DNA from: Demequina muriae
Lineage (GTDB): Bacteria > Actinomycetota > Actinomycetes > Actinomycetales > Demequinaceae
NCBI RefSeq assembly: GCF_030418295.1
Contig: NZ_JAUHQA010000001.1
Span: forward strand, 806,001-870,000
Reading direction: 5' to 3'
DNA: 64,000 bases
The position numbers and the translations under genes are program-made. This document shows, in pieces, positions 8,307-17,221 of this stretch. A model generated the notes under the pieces. That model worked only from the letters and a program-made list of their open reading frames with translations, made no database searches and was not told the DNA's origin. Numbering within the stretch: position 1 is the stretch's first letter; the number at the start of each line of letters is the position of its first letter.

Positions 8307-9617
8307 CTAGGACTGAGGAGCCGGCTCTCCCAGGCGAGAGCCCGCATCGGCCGCGACGATCGCCGCGATGCCGCTCAGCCCGGCCGCCGAGCCGACGAGG
8401 TGAAGGCCCGGCACGGGCTCGCGGTCCTCGACCGCGGCCGGGGCGGAATCGGCCCACTGCACGCGCTCGATGTCGCGCACCTGGGCCTCCTTCAGCGCCA
8501 CCCCAAGAAGGGTCGATGCGTCGGACAGCGCGTGCGCACGAGCATCCCTGGCGTTGTCGATGCCATACGACAGCCTCACCACGTGGCGTCCCCCGGTGCG
8601 GTCGGCGAGCCATCGCCACTTCGCCGTCGAGTGGGTCAGCGCCTTCGCGCCCGAGACGTTGCCCACCGCGAGCACGCCGGTGCCGCGTGGAGCCGAGTCG
8701 AGCTCAGGGGCGTCCAGCACCAGGGTCACGATCGCCACCTGGCGGTCCTCGGCCCACGCCACGTGGGGCACCAGTGCCGACACCACCGGCCGCGGGACGG
8801 CCAGCACCACCCCATCGGCACGATGCGACGTCCCGCCGGACCACACGGTCCAGCCGGACCCGGCCTTCTCGAGCGCGCCCACCGGAGTCTCCAGGGCGAT
8901 CTCTGCCCCGCGTGAGCGCGCATCGGCTGCGAGCGCGTCGATGAGCGTCGCCATGCCGCCCACCAGCCCCTGCACCGCCGACCCCGCCGGGGAGGCGGCA
9001 CGCCGCGCGGCCGCCGCGCGGACCAGGCCGCCCTTGCGGACCACCTCGGCCGCCAGGCCCGGGGCGACGTCCCCGAGTGCGATGTCGTCGAGCGGCCGGG
9101 AATAGATGCCCTGCACCACCGGTGCGACGAGCCGCTCGGTGGCCCGGTCGCCGAGGCGGTCGCGGGCGAGCTCGCCCAGACTGGTCGAGTCGTCCACATC
9201 GCGCACCCGAGTGAAGCGATCGCTCAGGAGGCGGGCCGTGCCTCGCCAGCCGAGCGCGCGCCGGAGCTCCCGCGTGAAGACGGTGGTCGGGACGCCGAGC
9301 CAGCCGGTGGCGGGCAGCGGATAGGCCGCCTCCGACGTCACCACCCACGCGGGGCGGCGCTCGGGGAAGACGATGCTCTCGGCGAGTCCGAGCTCGGACA
9401 GCAGGGCGGCCACGTGGCCGCCGCGCGTCGCGAAGGACTCCGCGCCTGCGTCCAGCGCCAGGCCGTCGACGGTGACTCTCGAGATGCGCCCTCCCGGATG
9501 ATCGTCAGCCTCCATCACCGTGACGTCGTGGCCCGCGGAGGCGAGCCGGCGCGCGGCGAGAAGTCCGCCCACTCCACCGCCGACGACGATCCAGCGCTGC
9601 TGCTCAGCCACGCTCAT
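8307..9617 (-). CDS. cgoX: Coproporphyrinogen III oxidase, HemY type
   Basis: 436 aa flavoprotein that oxidises coproporphyrinogen III to coproporphyrin III using O2. The N-terminal FAD motif VVGGGVGGLLAARRLASAG occupies residues 11-29, followed by the GGR box (HPGGRISRV) typical of the protoporphyrinogen-oxidase/amine-oxidase family. The C-terminal FAD segment is LHLVGSAAGLSGIAAIVAADAG. With ChdC and CpfC next to it, the coproporphyrin function is preferred over protoporphyrinogen oxidase. ATG at 9617 overlaps the end of hemE by 14 bp. Confidence 0.92.
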   Translation of the reverse strand: MSVAEQQRWIVVGGGVGGLLAARRLASAGHDVTVMEADDHPGGRISRVTVDGLALDAGAESFATRGGHVAALLSELGLAESIVFPERRPAWVVTSEAAYPLPATGWLGVPTTVFTRELRRALGWRGTARLLSDRFTRVRDVDDSTSLGELARDRLGDRATERLVAPVVQGIYSRPLDDIALGDVAPGLAAEVVRKGGLVRAAAARRAASPAGSAVQGLVGGMATLIDALAADARSRGAEIALETPVGALEKAGSGWTVWSGGTSHRADGVVLAVPRPVVSALVPHVAWAEDRQVAIVTLVLDAPELDSAPRGTGVLAVGNVSGAKALTHSTAKWRWLADRTGGRHVVRLSYGIDNARDARAHALSDASTLLGVALKEAQVRDIERVQWADSAPAAVEDREPVPGLHLVGSAAGLSGIAAIVAADAGSRLGEPAPQS

Positions 9618-10695
9618 GCACCACGTCGACGATGCGCTTGACCACGTCGGGATTCGCGTGCGGCGGCATGCCGTGCCCCAGGTTCACGACGTGCCCGGGC
9701 GCCTCCCCTCCGCGCGCCAGCACGTCCTTGACGTGGCGTGTGAGCGCATCGGCCGGCGCGGCGAGCATCGCCGGATCGATGTTGCCCTGCAGCGGGAAGC
9801 GGCCGCCGGTGGAGCGGGCAGCGGCGTCCAGGGGCATCCGGTAGTCCACGCCCAGCGCGGTCGCGCCTGCGGAGCCCATGGCGTCCAGGAGGTGGCCGGC
9901 GTTGGCCGCGAAGTGGATGCGGGGCACGTCGAGGTCGGCGACCGACATGAGCGCGGTGCGAGAGCCCGCGGCGCAGTGCGCGACGTAGTCGGCCTCGGAC
10001 AGCGACCCGGCCCACGAATCGAAGAGCTGCACCGCCGATGCCCCAGCGAGCACCTGCGCACGCAGGAAGAGGCCTGCGGCGCGCGACGTCCAGGACACGA
10101 GCGCGTCCCACACCTCGGGCGAGGAGTGCATGAGTTCGCGAGCGCCCATGTGGTCGCGTGAGGGGCGCCCATCGACCATGTAGGCGGCGAGAGTAAACGG
10201 CGCGCCCGCGAAGCCGATGAGCGGGACGTGTCCGAGCTCGTCGGCGGTGATCGTGACCGCGGCGCGGATCGCGTCCAGGCCCGAGTCGAAGAATCCGCGG
10301 TCTCCCGCGGTGCCGAGCGCGGGCAGCGCCTCGACGTCCGCCATGGTGCGCACGGGCCGCCCGAACACTGGACCGACTCCCGGCTGGATGTCCACGTCCA
10401 CGCCCGCGATGCGCATCGGCACCACGATGTCGGAGAACAGGATTGCCGCGTCGACCCCGTACCGGCGCACGGGCTGCAGCGTGATCTCCGACGCGAGAGC
10501 CGGGGTCAGACACGACTCGAGCATGCCGGTGCCGGCCCGCGCCTCGAGGTACTCCGGAAGGGACCGGCCGGCCTGCCTCATGAACCACACCGGCCGATGC
10601 GCAGGTCGGCGGCCGCGCAGCGCCGCGACGAGCGCGGAGTCTGCCGTCCTGCCATCGGTGAGCGGGTGGGAGGCGGGCAGCGCGGTAGTGGTCAT
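9604..10695 (-). CDS. hemE: Uroporphyrinogen decarboxylase
   Basis: 363 aa, cytoplasmic. Decarboxylates the four acetate side chains of uroporphyrinogen III. Signature 1 PVWFMRQAGRSLPEY is at residues ~36-50; the catalytic Asp lies in AAILFSDIVVPM and signature 2 in GFAGAPFTLAAYMV. First gene of the minus-strand haem operon, with the ATG at 10695 only 52 bp from the divergent hemA start, so the two promoters must be packed into that gap. Confidence 0.95.
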   Translation of the reverse strand: MTTTALPASHPLTDGRTADSALVAALRGRRPAHRPVWFMRQAGRSLPEYLEARAGTGMLESCLTPALASEITLQPVRRYGVDAAILFSDIVVPMRIAGVDVDIQPGVGPVFGRPVRTMADVEALPALGTAGDRGFFDSGLDAIRAAVTITADELGHVPLIGFAGAPFTLAAYMVDGRPSRDHMGARELMHSSPEVWDALVSWTSRAAGLFLRAQVLAGASAVQLFDSWAGSLSEADYVAHCAAGSRTALMSVADLDVPRIHFAANAGHLLDAMGSAGATALGVDYRMPLDAAARSTGGRFPLQGNIDPAMLAAPADALTRHVKDVLARGGEAPGHVVNLGHGMPPHANPDVVKRIVDVVHERG

Positions 10696-10747
10696 GCATC
10701 GATTCTGCCTTGTTCCCGCCCCGTGTCAGAATGGAGGGGTGGTGCTC

Positions 10748-12064
10748 ATGTCTCTCGTGGCCAGCCACCGCAACCGCGACCTCACGCTGCTCGAGCAGCT
10801 GAGCGTCGGATCCGACGCGCTGGGCGCCGCGGTTGCAGGCGGCGGGTCCCCCGTGCGCGGTGCCGTGGTGCTCCCCACGTGCAACCGCTTCGAGGTGTAC
10901 CTCGAGACCGATGATCCGGTCGCGGGCCGGGCGGCCGTCATCGACCAGATCGAGCGCGCCACGGCGCTGGAACGCGACACGATCGAGGCGGCCCTGGCCA
11001 CCTACGAAGGCGATGACGCCGTCCAGCACCTGCTCTCCGTCGCCACCGGGCTCGACTCGATGGTGGTGGGCGAGCGAGAGATCTCGGGCCAGGTGCGCCG
11101 TGCGCACATCGACGCGCAGGCCGGGGCCCACCTGTCCCCTCTGCTCGACCGGCTCTTCCAGTCCGCGCTGCGCACATCACGCGTGGTCGCCTCGTCGACG
11201 GGCCTGGGCACCTCGGGACGGTCCGTGGTGTCCGTCGCCTTCGATCTGGCGTCCGAGACCGTCACCTGGTCAGGCGCACGCGCCCTCGTGATCGGCACCG
11301 GCGCTCTCGCCGAGACGGGAGTGGGATCGCTGCTCGCGCGAGGCGTCATGATCGAGGGCGTGTTCTCCCCCTCCGGTCGTGCCGATGAGTTCGGAGCGCG
11401 GCATGGCATCCGCGCGCTCGACCGCGAAGGCCTGCGGACCGCACTGAGCGAGGTCGACCTGGTGCTCGCCTGCTCGGGCGGGGAATCGATCGTGCTGACG
11501 CCGGCCATGGTGGCGGCGGCGCGGCCCGACGGCGACAACCCCCTCACCATCGTGGATCTCGCCCTGCACCGCGACGTCGCGCCCGGCGTCGCCCAGATGC
11601 GCGGCGTGACCGTCGTCAACCTCGAGTCCGTGGGGGCGCGCGCCCCCGAGGAGTCGGTGGGAGCCATCGACGCCGCGCGGTCCATCGTGGCGCACGCCGT
11701 CGCCCGCTTCGGCGATGGCGAGCATGCGCGCTCTCTCGACCCGGCGGTCGTGGCGCTCCGCGAGCACGTGTTCGGCCTGCTGGAGCGCGAGCTCGCCCGG
11801 GTTCAGCCCGCCGCCGGCGCCTCGGAGCAGACGGTCGCCCAGGCCGACGCCACCGAGCAGGCGCTGCGGCGGTTCGCGAAGACGCTTCTCCACATCCCGA
11901 CGGTCCGCGCTCGCGAACATGCGCAGGCGGGCGAGTCCGATCGCTACCTGGGCGCCATCCGCGCGCTGTACGGCATCGACGTGGGCATTCAGGACGACGC
12001 TTGCCCCGCTCCCGAGATGGACGCCGCGGCCGAGTCCGACGCGGACACCACGACGCACCACTGA
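10748..12064 (+). CDS. hemA: Glutamyl-tRNA reductase
   Basis: 438 aa. Reduces Glu-tRNA(Glu) to glutamate-1-semialdehyde with NADPH, the committed step of 5-aminolevulinate synthesis. The N-terminal SLVASHRNRDLTLLEQL segment, catalytic C45 in LPTCNRFEVYLE, the substrate region GLDSMVVGEREISGQVRRA and the NADPH fold LVIGTGALAETG are all visible. The ATG at 10748 is chosen for its 8-nt spacing from GGAGGGG; two in-frame GTG codons just before it are too close to that site. Divergent from hemE. The rest of the early pathway (hemL, hemB, hemC) is not in the window. Confidence 0.93.
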   Translation: MSLVASHRNRDLTLLEQLSVGSDALGAAVAGGGSPVRGAVVLPTCNRFEVYLETDDPVAGRAAVIDQIERATALERDTIEAALATYEGDDAVQHLLSVATGLDSMVVGEREISGQVRRAHIDAQAGAHLSPLLDRLFQSALRTSRVVASSTGLGTSGRSVVSVAFDLASETVTWSGARALVIGTGALAETGVGSLLARGVMIEGVFSPSGRADEFGARHGIRALDREGLRTALSEVDLVLACSGGESIVLTPAMVAAARPDGDNPLTIVDLALHRDVAPGVAQMRGVTVVNLESVGARAPEESVGAIDAARSIVAHAVARFGDGEHARSLDPAVVALREHVFGLLERELARVQPAAGASEQTVAQADATEQALRRFAKTLLHIPTVRAREHAQAGESDRYLGAIRALYGIDVGIQDDACPAPEMDAAAESDADTTTHH

Positions 12065-12101
12065 TCGCCGCTGACGGTCTGCCCCCTCAGGTGGCCAGAA
12101 C

Positions 12102-12130
12102 GAGCCTGCCCGCGCATCGGCCGCAGGCTC
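12102..12130 (+). terminator. Hairpin after hemA
   Basis: 8-bp arms GAGCCTGC (12102-12109) and GCAGGCTC (12123-12130) enclose the octamer GCATCGGC. No clear T-tract follows. It sits between hemA and the iron-regulated promoter, where a terminator is expected. Confidence 0.5.
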
Positions 12131-12152
12131 TCCCAATTACGTCATAGAGGCG

Positions 12153-12194
12153 TTGGATAAATCCGTGTCTTTGGGCTAGGTTAGGCAAGCCTCA
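12153..12194 (+). promoter_or_regulatory. Promoter with overlapping DtxR/IdeR iron box
   Basis: A -35 TTGGAT (12153-12158), an 18-bp spacer and a -10 TAGGTT (12177-12182) are followed by the siderophore uptake genes. The -10 lies inside a 19-bp box at 12176-12194 (CTAGGTTAGGCAAGCCTCA) that matches the DtxR/IdeR consensus at 15 of 19 positions. Fe2+-loaded repressor would therefore block the promoter, giving expression in iron shortage. Confidence 0.8.
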
Positions 12195-12240
12195 CTCGCC
12201 GCACTCGGATGTGCGCGGACCACACCATCCTGGGAGACCG

Positions 12241-13236
12241 ATGCGCCAGCGCGCCCTCATCGCCATCGCCGCAGCAGCGGCGCTGGTCGTGACCGTCGCG
12301 CTGTCGTTGGCGCTGGGGTCACGCGGGATCGACCTCGGGACGGTGTGGAACGCGCTGGTGGATCTGGATCCAGAAGACCCGGAGCAGCTGATCGTGCGCG
12401 AGCTGCGCGCGTCGCGGACGCTCATCGGAGTGCTCGCCGGCGCGGCCCTCGGCGTCGCGGGAGCACTGATGCAGTCGCTCACCCGCAACCCCTTTGCCGA
12501 CCCCGGCCTGCTCGGCATCAACGCGGGCGCGTCGCTCGCCGTCGTCATCGCCCTCACCGCCGGCCTGGGCGGCGGCTTCGCCGCGCAGGTGCCGATCGCG
12601 TTCGTCGGCGCGGGCATCGCCGCGGTCGTGGTCTACGCGATCGGCGCGCGCGGCGCCGCGGCGGGCGCACCCGTCCGGTTGGCGCTCGCCGGAGTCGCCC
12701 TCACCGCGCTCATCACCTCGGTGACGTACGCCGTGCTTCTCGTCGACGACGCCACTCTCGAGCAGTACCGACTGTGGGTCGCGGGCTCGCTCACCGGACG
12801 CCAGTCCGAGGACGTCACCGCCCTCATTCCGATCGTGCTGGTCGCGATCGCCGTCGCGCTGCTGGCCTCACGACAGCTGCAGGCCGTGGCGCTCGGCGAG
12901 GATGCAGCGCGCGCTCTCGGCATCAGCATCGGCGGCATCCGCACGCTGACCATCGTCATCGTCACCCTGCTGGCGGCATCCGCCACGGCCGCCGCCGGTC
13001 CCCTGGTCTTCGTCGGCCTCGCCGTGCCGCACCTTGCACGCACCCTCGTGGGCGCATCCCTGCCCTGGCTCCTCGTGGTGAGCGCCCTGGGGGGTGCGGC
13101 ACTCGTGCTCGTGTGCGACGTAGTCGGACGCCTCATCGCGCCGCCATCCGAGATCGGCGTCGGCATCACCACCGCCATGATCGGCGGCCTCATCTTCGCG
13201 CTCATGGCCCGCCGCATGAAGGTGGTGGAGCTGTGA
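12241..13236 (+). CDS. Iron-siderophore ABC transporter permease (FecCD family)
   Basis: 331 aa inner-membrane permease with about nine to ten hydrophobic segments. Family motifs include RASRTLIGVLAGAALGVAGALMQ, the LTRNPFADPGLLGINAGAS block and the cytoplasmic coupling region ALGEDAARALGISIGG. It pairs with the next gene to form the translocation pore. The ATG at 12241 follows a GGGAGA site; an in-frame ATG at 12211 would add ten polar residues without family support. First gene behind the DtxR-type box, so probably iron-repressed. Confidence 0.9.
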   Translation: MRQRALIAIAAAAALVVTVALSLALGSRGIDLGTVWNALVDLDPEDPEQLIVRELRASRTLIGVLAGAALGVAGALMQSLTRNPFADPGLLGINAGASLAVVIALTAGLGGGFAAQVPIAFVGAGIAAVVVYAIGARGAAAGAPVRLALAGVALTALITSVTYAVLLVDDATLEQYRLWVAGSLTGRQSEDVTALIPIVLVAIAVALLASRQLQAVALGEDAARALGISIGGIRTLTIVIVTLLAASATAAAGPLVFVGLAVPHLARTLVGASLPWLLVVSALGGAALVLVCDVVGRLIAPPSEIGVGITTAMIGGLIFALMARRMKVVEL

Positions 13237-14264
13237 GAGTGCTGCGCATCGGCCAGCTGGGCGTCACGACCCATCGGCGCACGTTCGCCGTGGGCGTGCT
13301 CCTGCTGGTGGTCCTCACGGGTCTGCTGCTGTTCGCGCTCGTCGTCGGCAAGGCGGACGTCACCGTCTGGGACGCCGTCCGCGCCGCAGCAGGGATCCCG
13401 GTGGGGGCTCCCGCCGACTTCATCGTGGGCCAGGTCCGTGCGCCGCGCGCCCTCACCGCGATCCTCGTCGGCGCGATGCTGGGGCTGTCCGGCGCGGTGC
13501 TGCAGTCCCTCACCCGCAATCCCCTCGCCTCCCCCGATTTCATCGGCATCACCATGGGCGCCGGCACGGGAGCCGTCCTGACGCTTTGGCTCATCACTGC
13601 GTCATCGCTGTGGATCACGGCAGCGGGAGCCGCGGCCGGTGCGCTCGTCACCTCCGCCCTCATCCTGGCGCTCGCCTGGCGCCGTGTGATCGTGCCGCTG
13701 CGGCTGATCCTCGCCGGCATCGGCGTGGGGTTCGTCGCCCAGGCCACCACGCAGTACCTGCTCACTCGCATGGACGTGCATGATGCGGGCAACGCGTTGG
13801 GCTGGCTCGTCGGCTCCACCACCGGACGGACGTGGACACACGTCGTCTTCGCCGCCGTCGTGCTCGCCGTGCTGGTTCCGGTGCTGCTGGGGTTCGCGCG
13901 TGCGCTCCGCACGATGGAGATGGGCGACGATGCCGCGCAGGCGCTCGGCATCTCGGTGGGACGTTCGCGCGCCGTGCTCGCGGTGTGCTCCGTGCTGCTC
14001 GCCGCGGCGGCGACCGCGGTGACGGGCCCGATCGGCTTCATCGCCCTGGTCGCCCCTGCACTCGCGGTGCGCATCACCCGCTCGGCGGGCGTCGCGCTCA
14101 TCCCCTCCGCGCTGATGGGCGCGGCGCTGCTGCTTGCCGCAGACCAGGCCTCACAACTCATGCCGCAGGAGCTGCAGTTTCCCGTAGGCATCTTCACCGC
14201 CGCCGTCGGCGCACCGTACCTGCTGTGGCTGGTGTGGCGCGCATCCCGAGGAGGACACTCATGA
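13233..14264 (+). CDS. Iron-siderophore ABC transporter permease (FecCD family)
   Basis: 343 aa. Second permease of the heterodimer, with the same layout: RAPRALTAILVGAMLGLSGAVLQSLTRNPLASPDFIGIT, then a coupling loop MEMGDDAAQALGISVG. The start is GTG at 13233, overlapping the first permease stop as GTGA. It ends in an ATGA overlap with the ATPase gene, so the three genes are probably translationally coupled. Confidence 0.9.
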   Translation: MRVLRIGQLGVTTHRRTFAVGVLLLVVLTGLLLFALVVGKADVTVWDAVRAAAGIPVGAPADFIVGQVRAPRALTAILVGAMLGLSGAVLQSLTRNPLASPDFIGITMGAGTGAVLTLWLITASSLWITAAGAAAGALVTSALILALAWRRVIVPLRLILAGIGVGFVAQATTQYLLTRMDVHDAGNALGWLVGSTTGRTWTHVVFAAVVLAVLVPVLLGFARALRTMEMGDDAAQALGISVGRSRAVLAVCSVLLAAAATAVTGPIGFIALVAPALAVRITRSAGVALIPSALMGAALLLAADQASQLMPQELQFPVGIFTAAVGAPYLLWLVWRASRGGHS

Positions 14265-15055
14265 GCAGGCTCGAGGCACGCGAGGTCGTGCTCGGCTACG
14301 GCGATCACGTGGTGGTGCGTGGCGTCGACGTCGCGATCCCCGACGGTCAGATCACCGCCATCGTGGGCCCGAACGGCTGCGGCAAGTCCACGCTGCTGCG
14401 GTCCCTCGTGCGCCTGCTGTCACCCCGCTCCGGCACGGTGCTGCTCGACGGCGAGGACATCCACCGCACCCACACCAAGGAGGTGGCGCGCCGCGTGGGA
14501 CTGCTGCCGCAGTCACCGATCGCTCCTGCCGGCATCACGGTCAAGGAGCTCGTGGCCCGCGGTCGCACCCCGCATCAGAAGCTGCTGCGCCCGTGGAGCG
14601 ACACGGATGAGACCGCCGTCCTCTCGGCTCTTCACTCCACCGCCCTGACCGACATCCAGGACTCGATCGTGGATGAGCTGTCCGGCGGCCAGCGTCAGCG
14701 CGCCTGGATCGCGATGGCGCTCGCGCAGGACACGCCGCTGATGCTGCTGGACGAGCCCACGACCTATCTGGACATCGCGCACCAGTACGACGTGATGGAC
14801 CTGCTGCACCGACTCCACACCCGTCAGCAGCGCACCATCGTGATGGTGGTCCACGACCTCCACCAGGCCGCCCGTTACGCACACCACGTGATCGCCATGC
14901 ACGACGGCCAGGTCGCGGCCGCGGGTGCGCCCGCCGACGTCTTCACGGAGGACCTCATCCGGCGCGTGTTCTCGCTCGAGGCGCGCGTGCTCACCGACCC
15001 GGTCACCGGGACCCCCATGGTGGTCCCCGCCCACGGCCCCGGAGGGGTGCGATGA
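14261..15055 (+). CDS. Siderophore ABC transporter ATP-binding protein
   Basis: 264 aa. The FepC/FhuC-type ATPase that powers the FecCD permease pair. Walker A GPNGCGKST is at residues ~36-44, the Q-loop at LLPQSP, the signature LSGGQRQRAWIAMALAQ, Walker B LMLLDEPTTYLD and the switch His in VVHDLHQA. ATG at 14261 overlaps the permease stop (ATGA). The C-terminus is short and carries no extra domain. Confidence 0.93.
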   Translation: MSRLEAREVVLGYGDHVVVRGVDVAIPDGQITAIVGPNGCGKSTLLRSLVRLLSPRSGTVLLDGEDIHRTHTKEVARRVGLLPQSPIAPAGITVKELVARGRTPHQKLLRPWSDTDETAVLSALHSTALTDIQDSIVDELSGGQRQRAWIAMALAQDTPLMLLDEPTTYLDIAHQYDVMDLLHRLHTRQQRTIVMVVHDLHQAARYAHHVIAMHDGQVAAAGAPADVFTEDLIRRVFSLEARVLTDPVTGTPMVVPAHGPGGVR

Positions 15056-15127
15056 CTCCACTCCTGGGCACCCAGCACCTGTCCACTCCCCCGCAAGTCT
15101 GACGTCACCCTACGAAAGGAACTCCCC

Positions 15128-16228
15128 ATGTTCACCCTCACCAAGCGCCGTGCAGGCGCCACGGGCCTCGTGGCAGCGACGGCGCTCCTGCTCGCCGCAT
15201 GCTCGTCCGGAGCCGAGGCCGAGTCCACCGACGAGCCCACCGACGGCGCCACCGCCGCGACGGAGGAGACCACCGAGGCCTTCCCCGTCACCCTCGACAC
15301 CGTCATGGGCGATGTCGTCGTGGAGGCCGAGCCCGAGCGGGTCGTCACCCTCGGCTCGCACGAGCACGAGTACCTGTACGCCCTCGGCGTGGCCCCGGTG
15401 GCCGTCCCCGTGAGCTGGCAGGGATACGACCTGGGCACCGGCCCGTGGGCCGAGGAGGACCGCGTCGCTGCCGGCGCCGAGCCCGAGACGTTCGAGCCCG
15501 GTTCCACCACCTACGACGCCGAGGCGATCGCAGCCTTCGAGCCCGACCTCATCGTGGCGACCTACCCGAACCACACCATGACGCAGGAGGAGTTCGACCT
15601 GCTCTCCGGGATCGCGCCCGTCGTCACACGCCCCGCGACCGACTCCGAGGGCAACGAGACCACCGAGTGGGGCGTCTCGCTCGCCGACGAGCTGACCATC
15701 CTCGCGCAGGCCACCGGCACCACCGAGAAGGCCGAGGAGATCACCACCGAGATCGACGCCGCCTACGCCGAGGTCCGCGACGCTCACCCCGAGTGGGAAG
15801 GCATGACGTCCCAGGTCGGCGGCTTCTACGAAGGCCAGGCGTTCGTCTACGCCGTCAACGACACCCGCAACCAGTTCCTCGCGAACGTGGGCCTGGACGT
15901 CTCGGCGATCGAGAACACTGACGAGGCGTGGCTGCAGATCAGCGCCGAGCAGCTCGACGTGCTGAACGACCTCGACTCCGTCGTGTGGCAGGTCGCCACC
16001 ACGCCGGAGGCCAAGGCCGAGCTCGAGGGCCTGCCCCTGTTCGAGTCGCTGACCGCGACGCAGACCGGCGGCAACATCTGGCTGGGCGACCCCGTCCTCG
16101 AGGGCGCGTTCTTCGCGAACTCGCCGTCGTCCGTCCACTACACGCTCGAGGGCTTCGTGCCGCTGCTCGAGGCCGCGCTCGACGGCGACCCCGCCACCGA
16201 GGTCCCCACCTCGACCGACGCGGGCTGA
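15128..16228 (+). CDS. Iron-siderophore substrate-binding lipoprotein
   Basis: 366 aa. Captures ferric siderophore outside the cell and passes it to the FecCD permeases. It has a lipoprotein signal peptide with lipobox LLAAC (Cys near residue 21), an acidic Ser/Thr/Glu linker, then a FepB/FhuD-type fold (PERVVTLGSHEHEYLYALGVAPV, FEPDLIVATYPNHT, the helical backbone and DPVLEGAFFANSPSSVHYTLEGFVPLLEAAL). The ATG at 15128 follows AAAGGA. The exact ligand (catecholate or hydroxamate) cannot be told. 72 bp after the ATPase gene, same iron-regulated unit. Confidence 0.9.
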   Translation: MFTLTKRRAGATGLVAATALLLAACSSGAEAESTDEPTDGATAATEETTEAFPVTLDTVMGDVVVEAEPERVVTLGSHEHEYLYALGVAPVAVPVSWQGYDLGTGPWAEEDRVAAGAEPETFEPGSTTYDAEAIAAFEPDLIVATYPNHTMTQEEFDLLSGIAPVVTRPATDSEGNETTEWGVSLADELTILAQATGTTEKAEEITTEIDAAYAEVRDAHPEWEGMTSQVGGFYEGQAFVYAVNDTRNQFLANVGLDVSAIENTDEAWLQISAEQLDVLNDLDSVVWQVATTPEAKAELEGLPLFESLTATQTGGNIWLGDPVLEGAFFANSPSSVHYTLEGFVPLLEAALDGDPATEVPTSTDAG

Positions 16229-16237
16229 CCCGGTGGG

Positions 16238-16265
16238 GAGGCGCCGGGCTCGCCCTCGGCGCCTC
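16238..16265 (+). terminator. Intra-operon hairpin between binding protein and SIP genes
   Basis: GAGGCGCC (16238-16245) pairs with GGCGCCTC (16258-16265), with further GGG/CCC pairing in the loop. There is no T-tract. It may attenuate transcription or stabilise the upstream mRNA. Confidence 0.4.
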
Positions 16266-16304
16266 TCGCATCGGCCCCTCCCCCTCCACCCTCAGGAGAC
16301 ACGC

Positions 16305-17144
16305 ATGTCCGACTCTTTCCTGGTCCACGTGGCCGCAGCAGAGCAGATCAGCCCCAACCTTCGCCGCGTGACGCTCACCGGCGACTCCCTGCGCACGTGG
16401 GAGACCACCGGTCAGCCCGACGAGTTCGTGCACGTCCACATCCCCGACGCCGATCCGGTGCCCGGGTGGGAGGACGACCACGACATCGCGCGCCACTACA
16501 CGATCCGCCGCTGGAACCCCGAGGTCCCGAGCGTCGAGATCGACGTCGTCACCCACGGACACGGGCGCGGAGCGACCTGGGCGCGCGATGCCCAGCCGGG
16601 CGACGCCGTCGCGATCAGCGACGCCCACGGCTACTACAAGGCGCCCGACGGCTCGGCCCGCCGGCTCCTCCTCGCCGACGCCACGGGGCTGCCCGCGGTC
16701 GCACGGATCCTCGAGGAGGCCAGCCCCGAGGAGCACTTCGACGTGATCGTCGAGCTGATCACCGCGGACGACGCCATCGCGCTGCCCTCGCCCGCAAGCG
16801 TCAGCGTCGAATGGAAGGTCTCCGGCAACGGCCGCGGGCCGTCCGCGCTGCTGTCCTGCATGGAGCGCCTGCCCGTGCCAGACGGCGACACCTACGTGTG
16901 GCTCGCGTGCGAGTCCGCCGAGTCACGCAAGGCGCGCGGCTTCGTGCGCCGGGAGTGGACACGGCACCACACGCTGTATCGCATCGTCGGCTACTGGCAC
17001 GTGGACCAGGAGGAGCAGATGCGCAAGTGGAACGCCCTCACTCCGGAGCAGCAGGCCAGGTACATGGAGATCTGGGACGAGTCGCGTCCCGACGAGATCA
17101 ACTGGCTCGAGCTCGAGCCATACCTGCAGGAACTGGGCCTCTAG
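16305..17144 (+). CDS. Siderophore-interacting protein (NAD(P)H ferric-siderophore reductase)
   Basis: 279 aa, cytoplasmic, ViuB/SIP family. Releases iron from the imported ferric siderophore by reduction through bound FAD. The N-terminal FAD-binding barrel has the RHYTIRRWN motif and the PGDAV strand; the following SIP domain has LLLADATGLPAVARILEE and TYVWLACESAESRKARGFVRRE. The C-terminal SIP tail YRIVGYWHVDQEE is intact. The ATG at 16305 has AGGAGA upstream. Last gene of the iron uptake unit; the siderophore itself is not made by genes in this window. Confidence 0.9.
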   Translation: MSDSFLVHVAAAEQISPNLRRVTLTGDSLRTWETTGQPDEFVHVHIPDADPVPGWEDDHDIARHYTIRRWNPEVPSVEIDVVTHGHGRGATWARDAQPGDAVAISDAHGYYKAPDGSARRLLLADATGLPAVARILEEASPEEHFDVIVELITADDAIALPSPASVSVEWKVSGNGRGPSALLSCMERLPVPDGDTYVWLACESAESRKARGFVRREWTRHHTLYRIVGYWHVDQEEQMRKWNALTPEQQARYMEIWDESRPDEINWLELEPYLQELGL

Positions 17145-17158
17145 CCCACCCTGCCCAC

Positions 17159-17203
17159 AGCGAAGGGCCGATGCGCGGGTGGCGCGCGCATCGGCCCTTC
17201 GCT
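17159..17203. terminator. Bidirectional terminator built from paired octamers
   Basis: Perfect 19-bp arms, AGCGAAGGGCCGATGCGCG (17159-17177) and its complement (17185-17203), with a 7-nt loop, lie between the convergent SIP and phoH genes. Each arm contains the over-represented GCCGATGC octamer. Confidence 0.85.
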
Positions 17204-17221
17204 GTTCTCGGGCTCAGGGAG

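Noticed and set aside
9614-11131. A 505-codon minus-strand frame across hemE and hemA
   Set aside because: It is out of frame with hemE and antisense to hemA; the product is low-complexity and Arg-rich.
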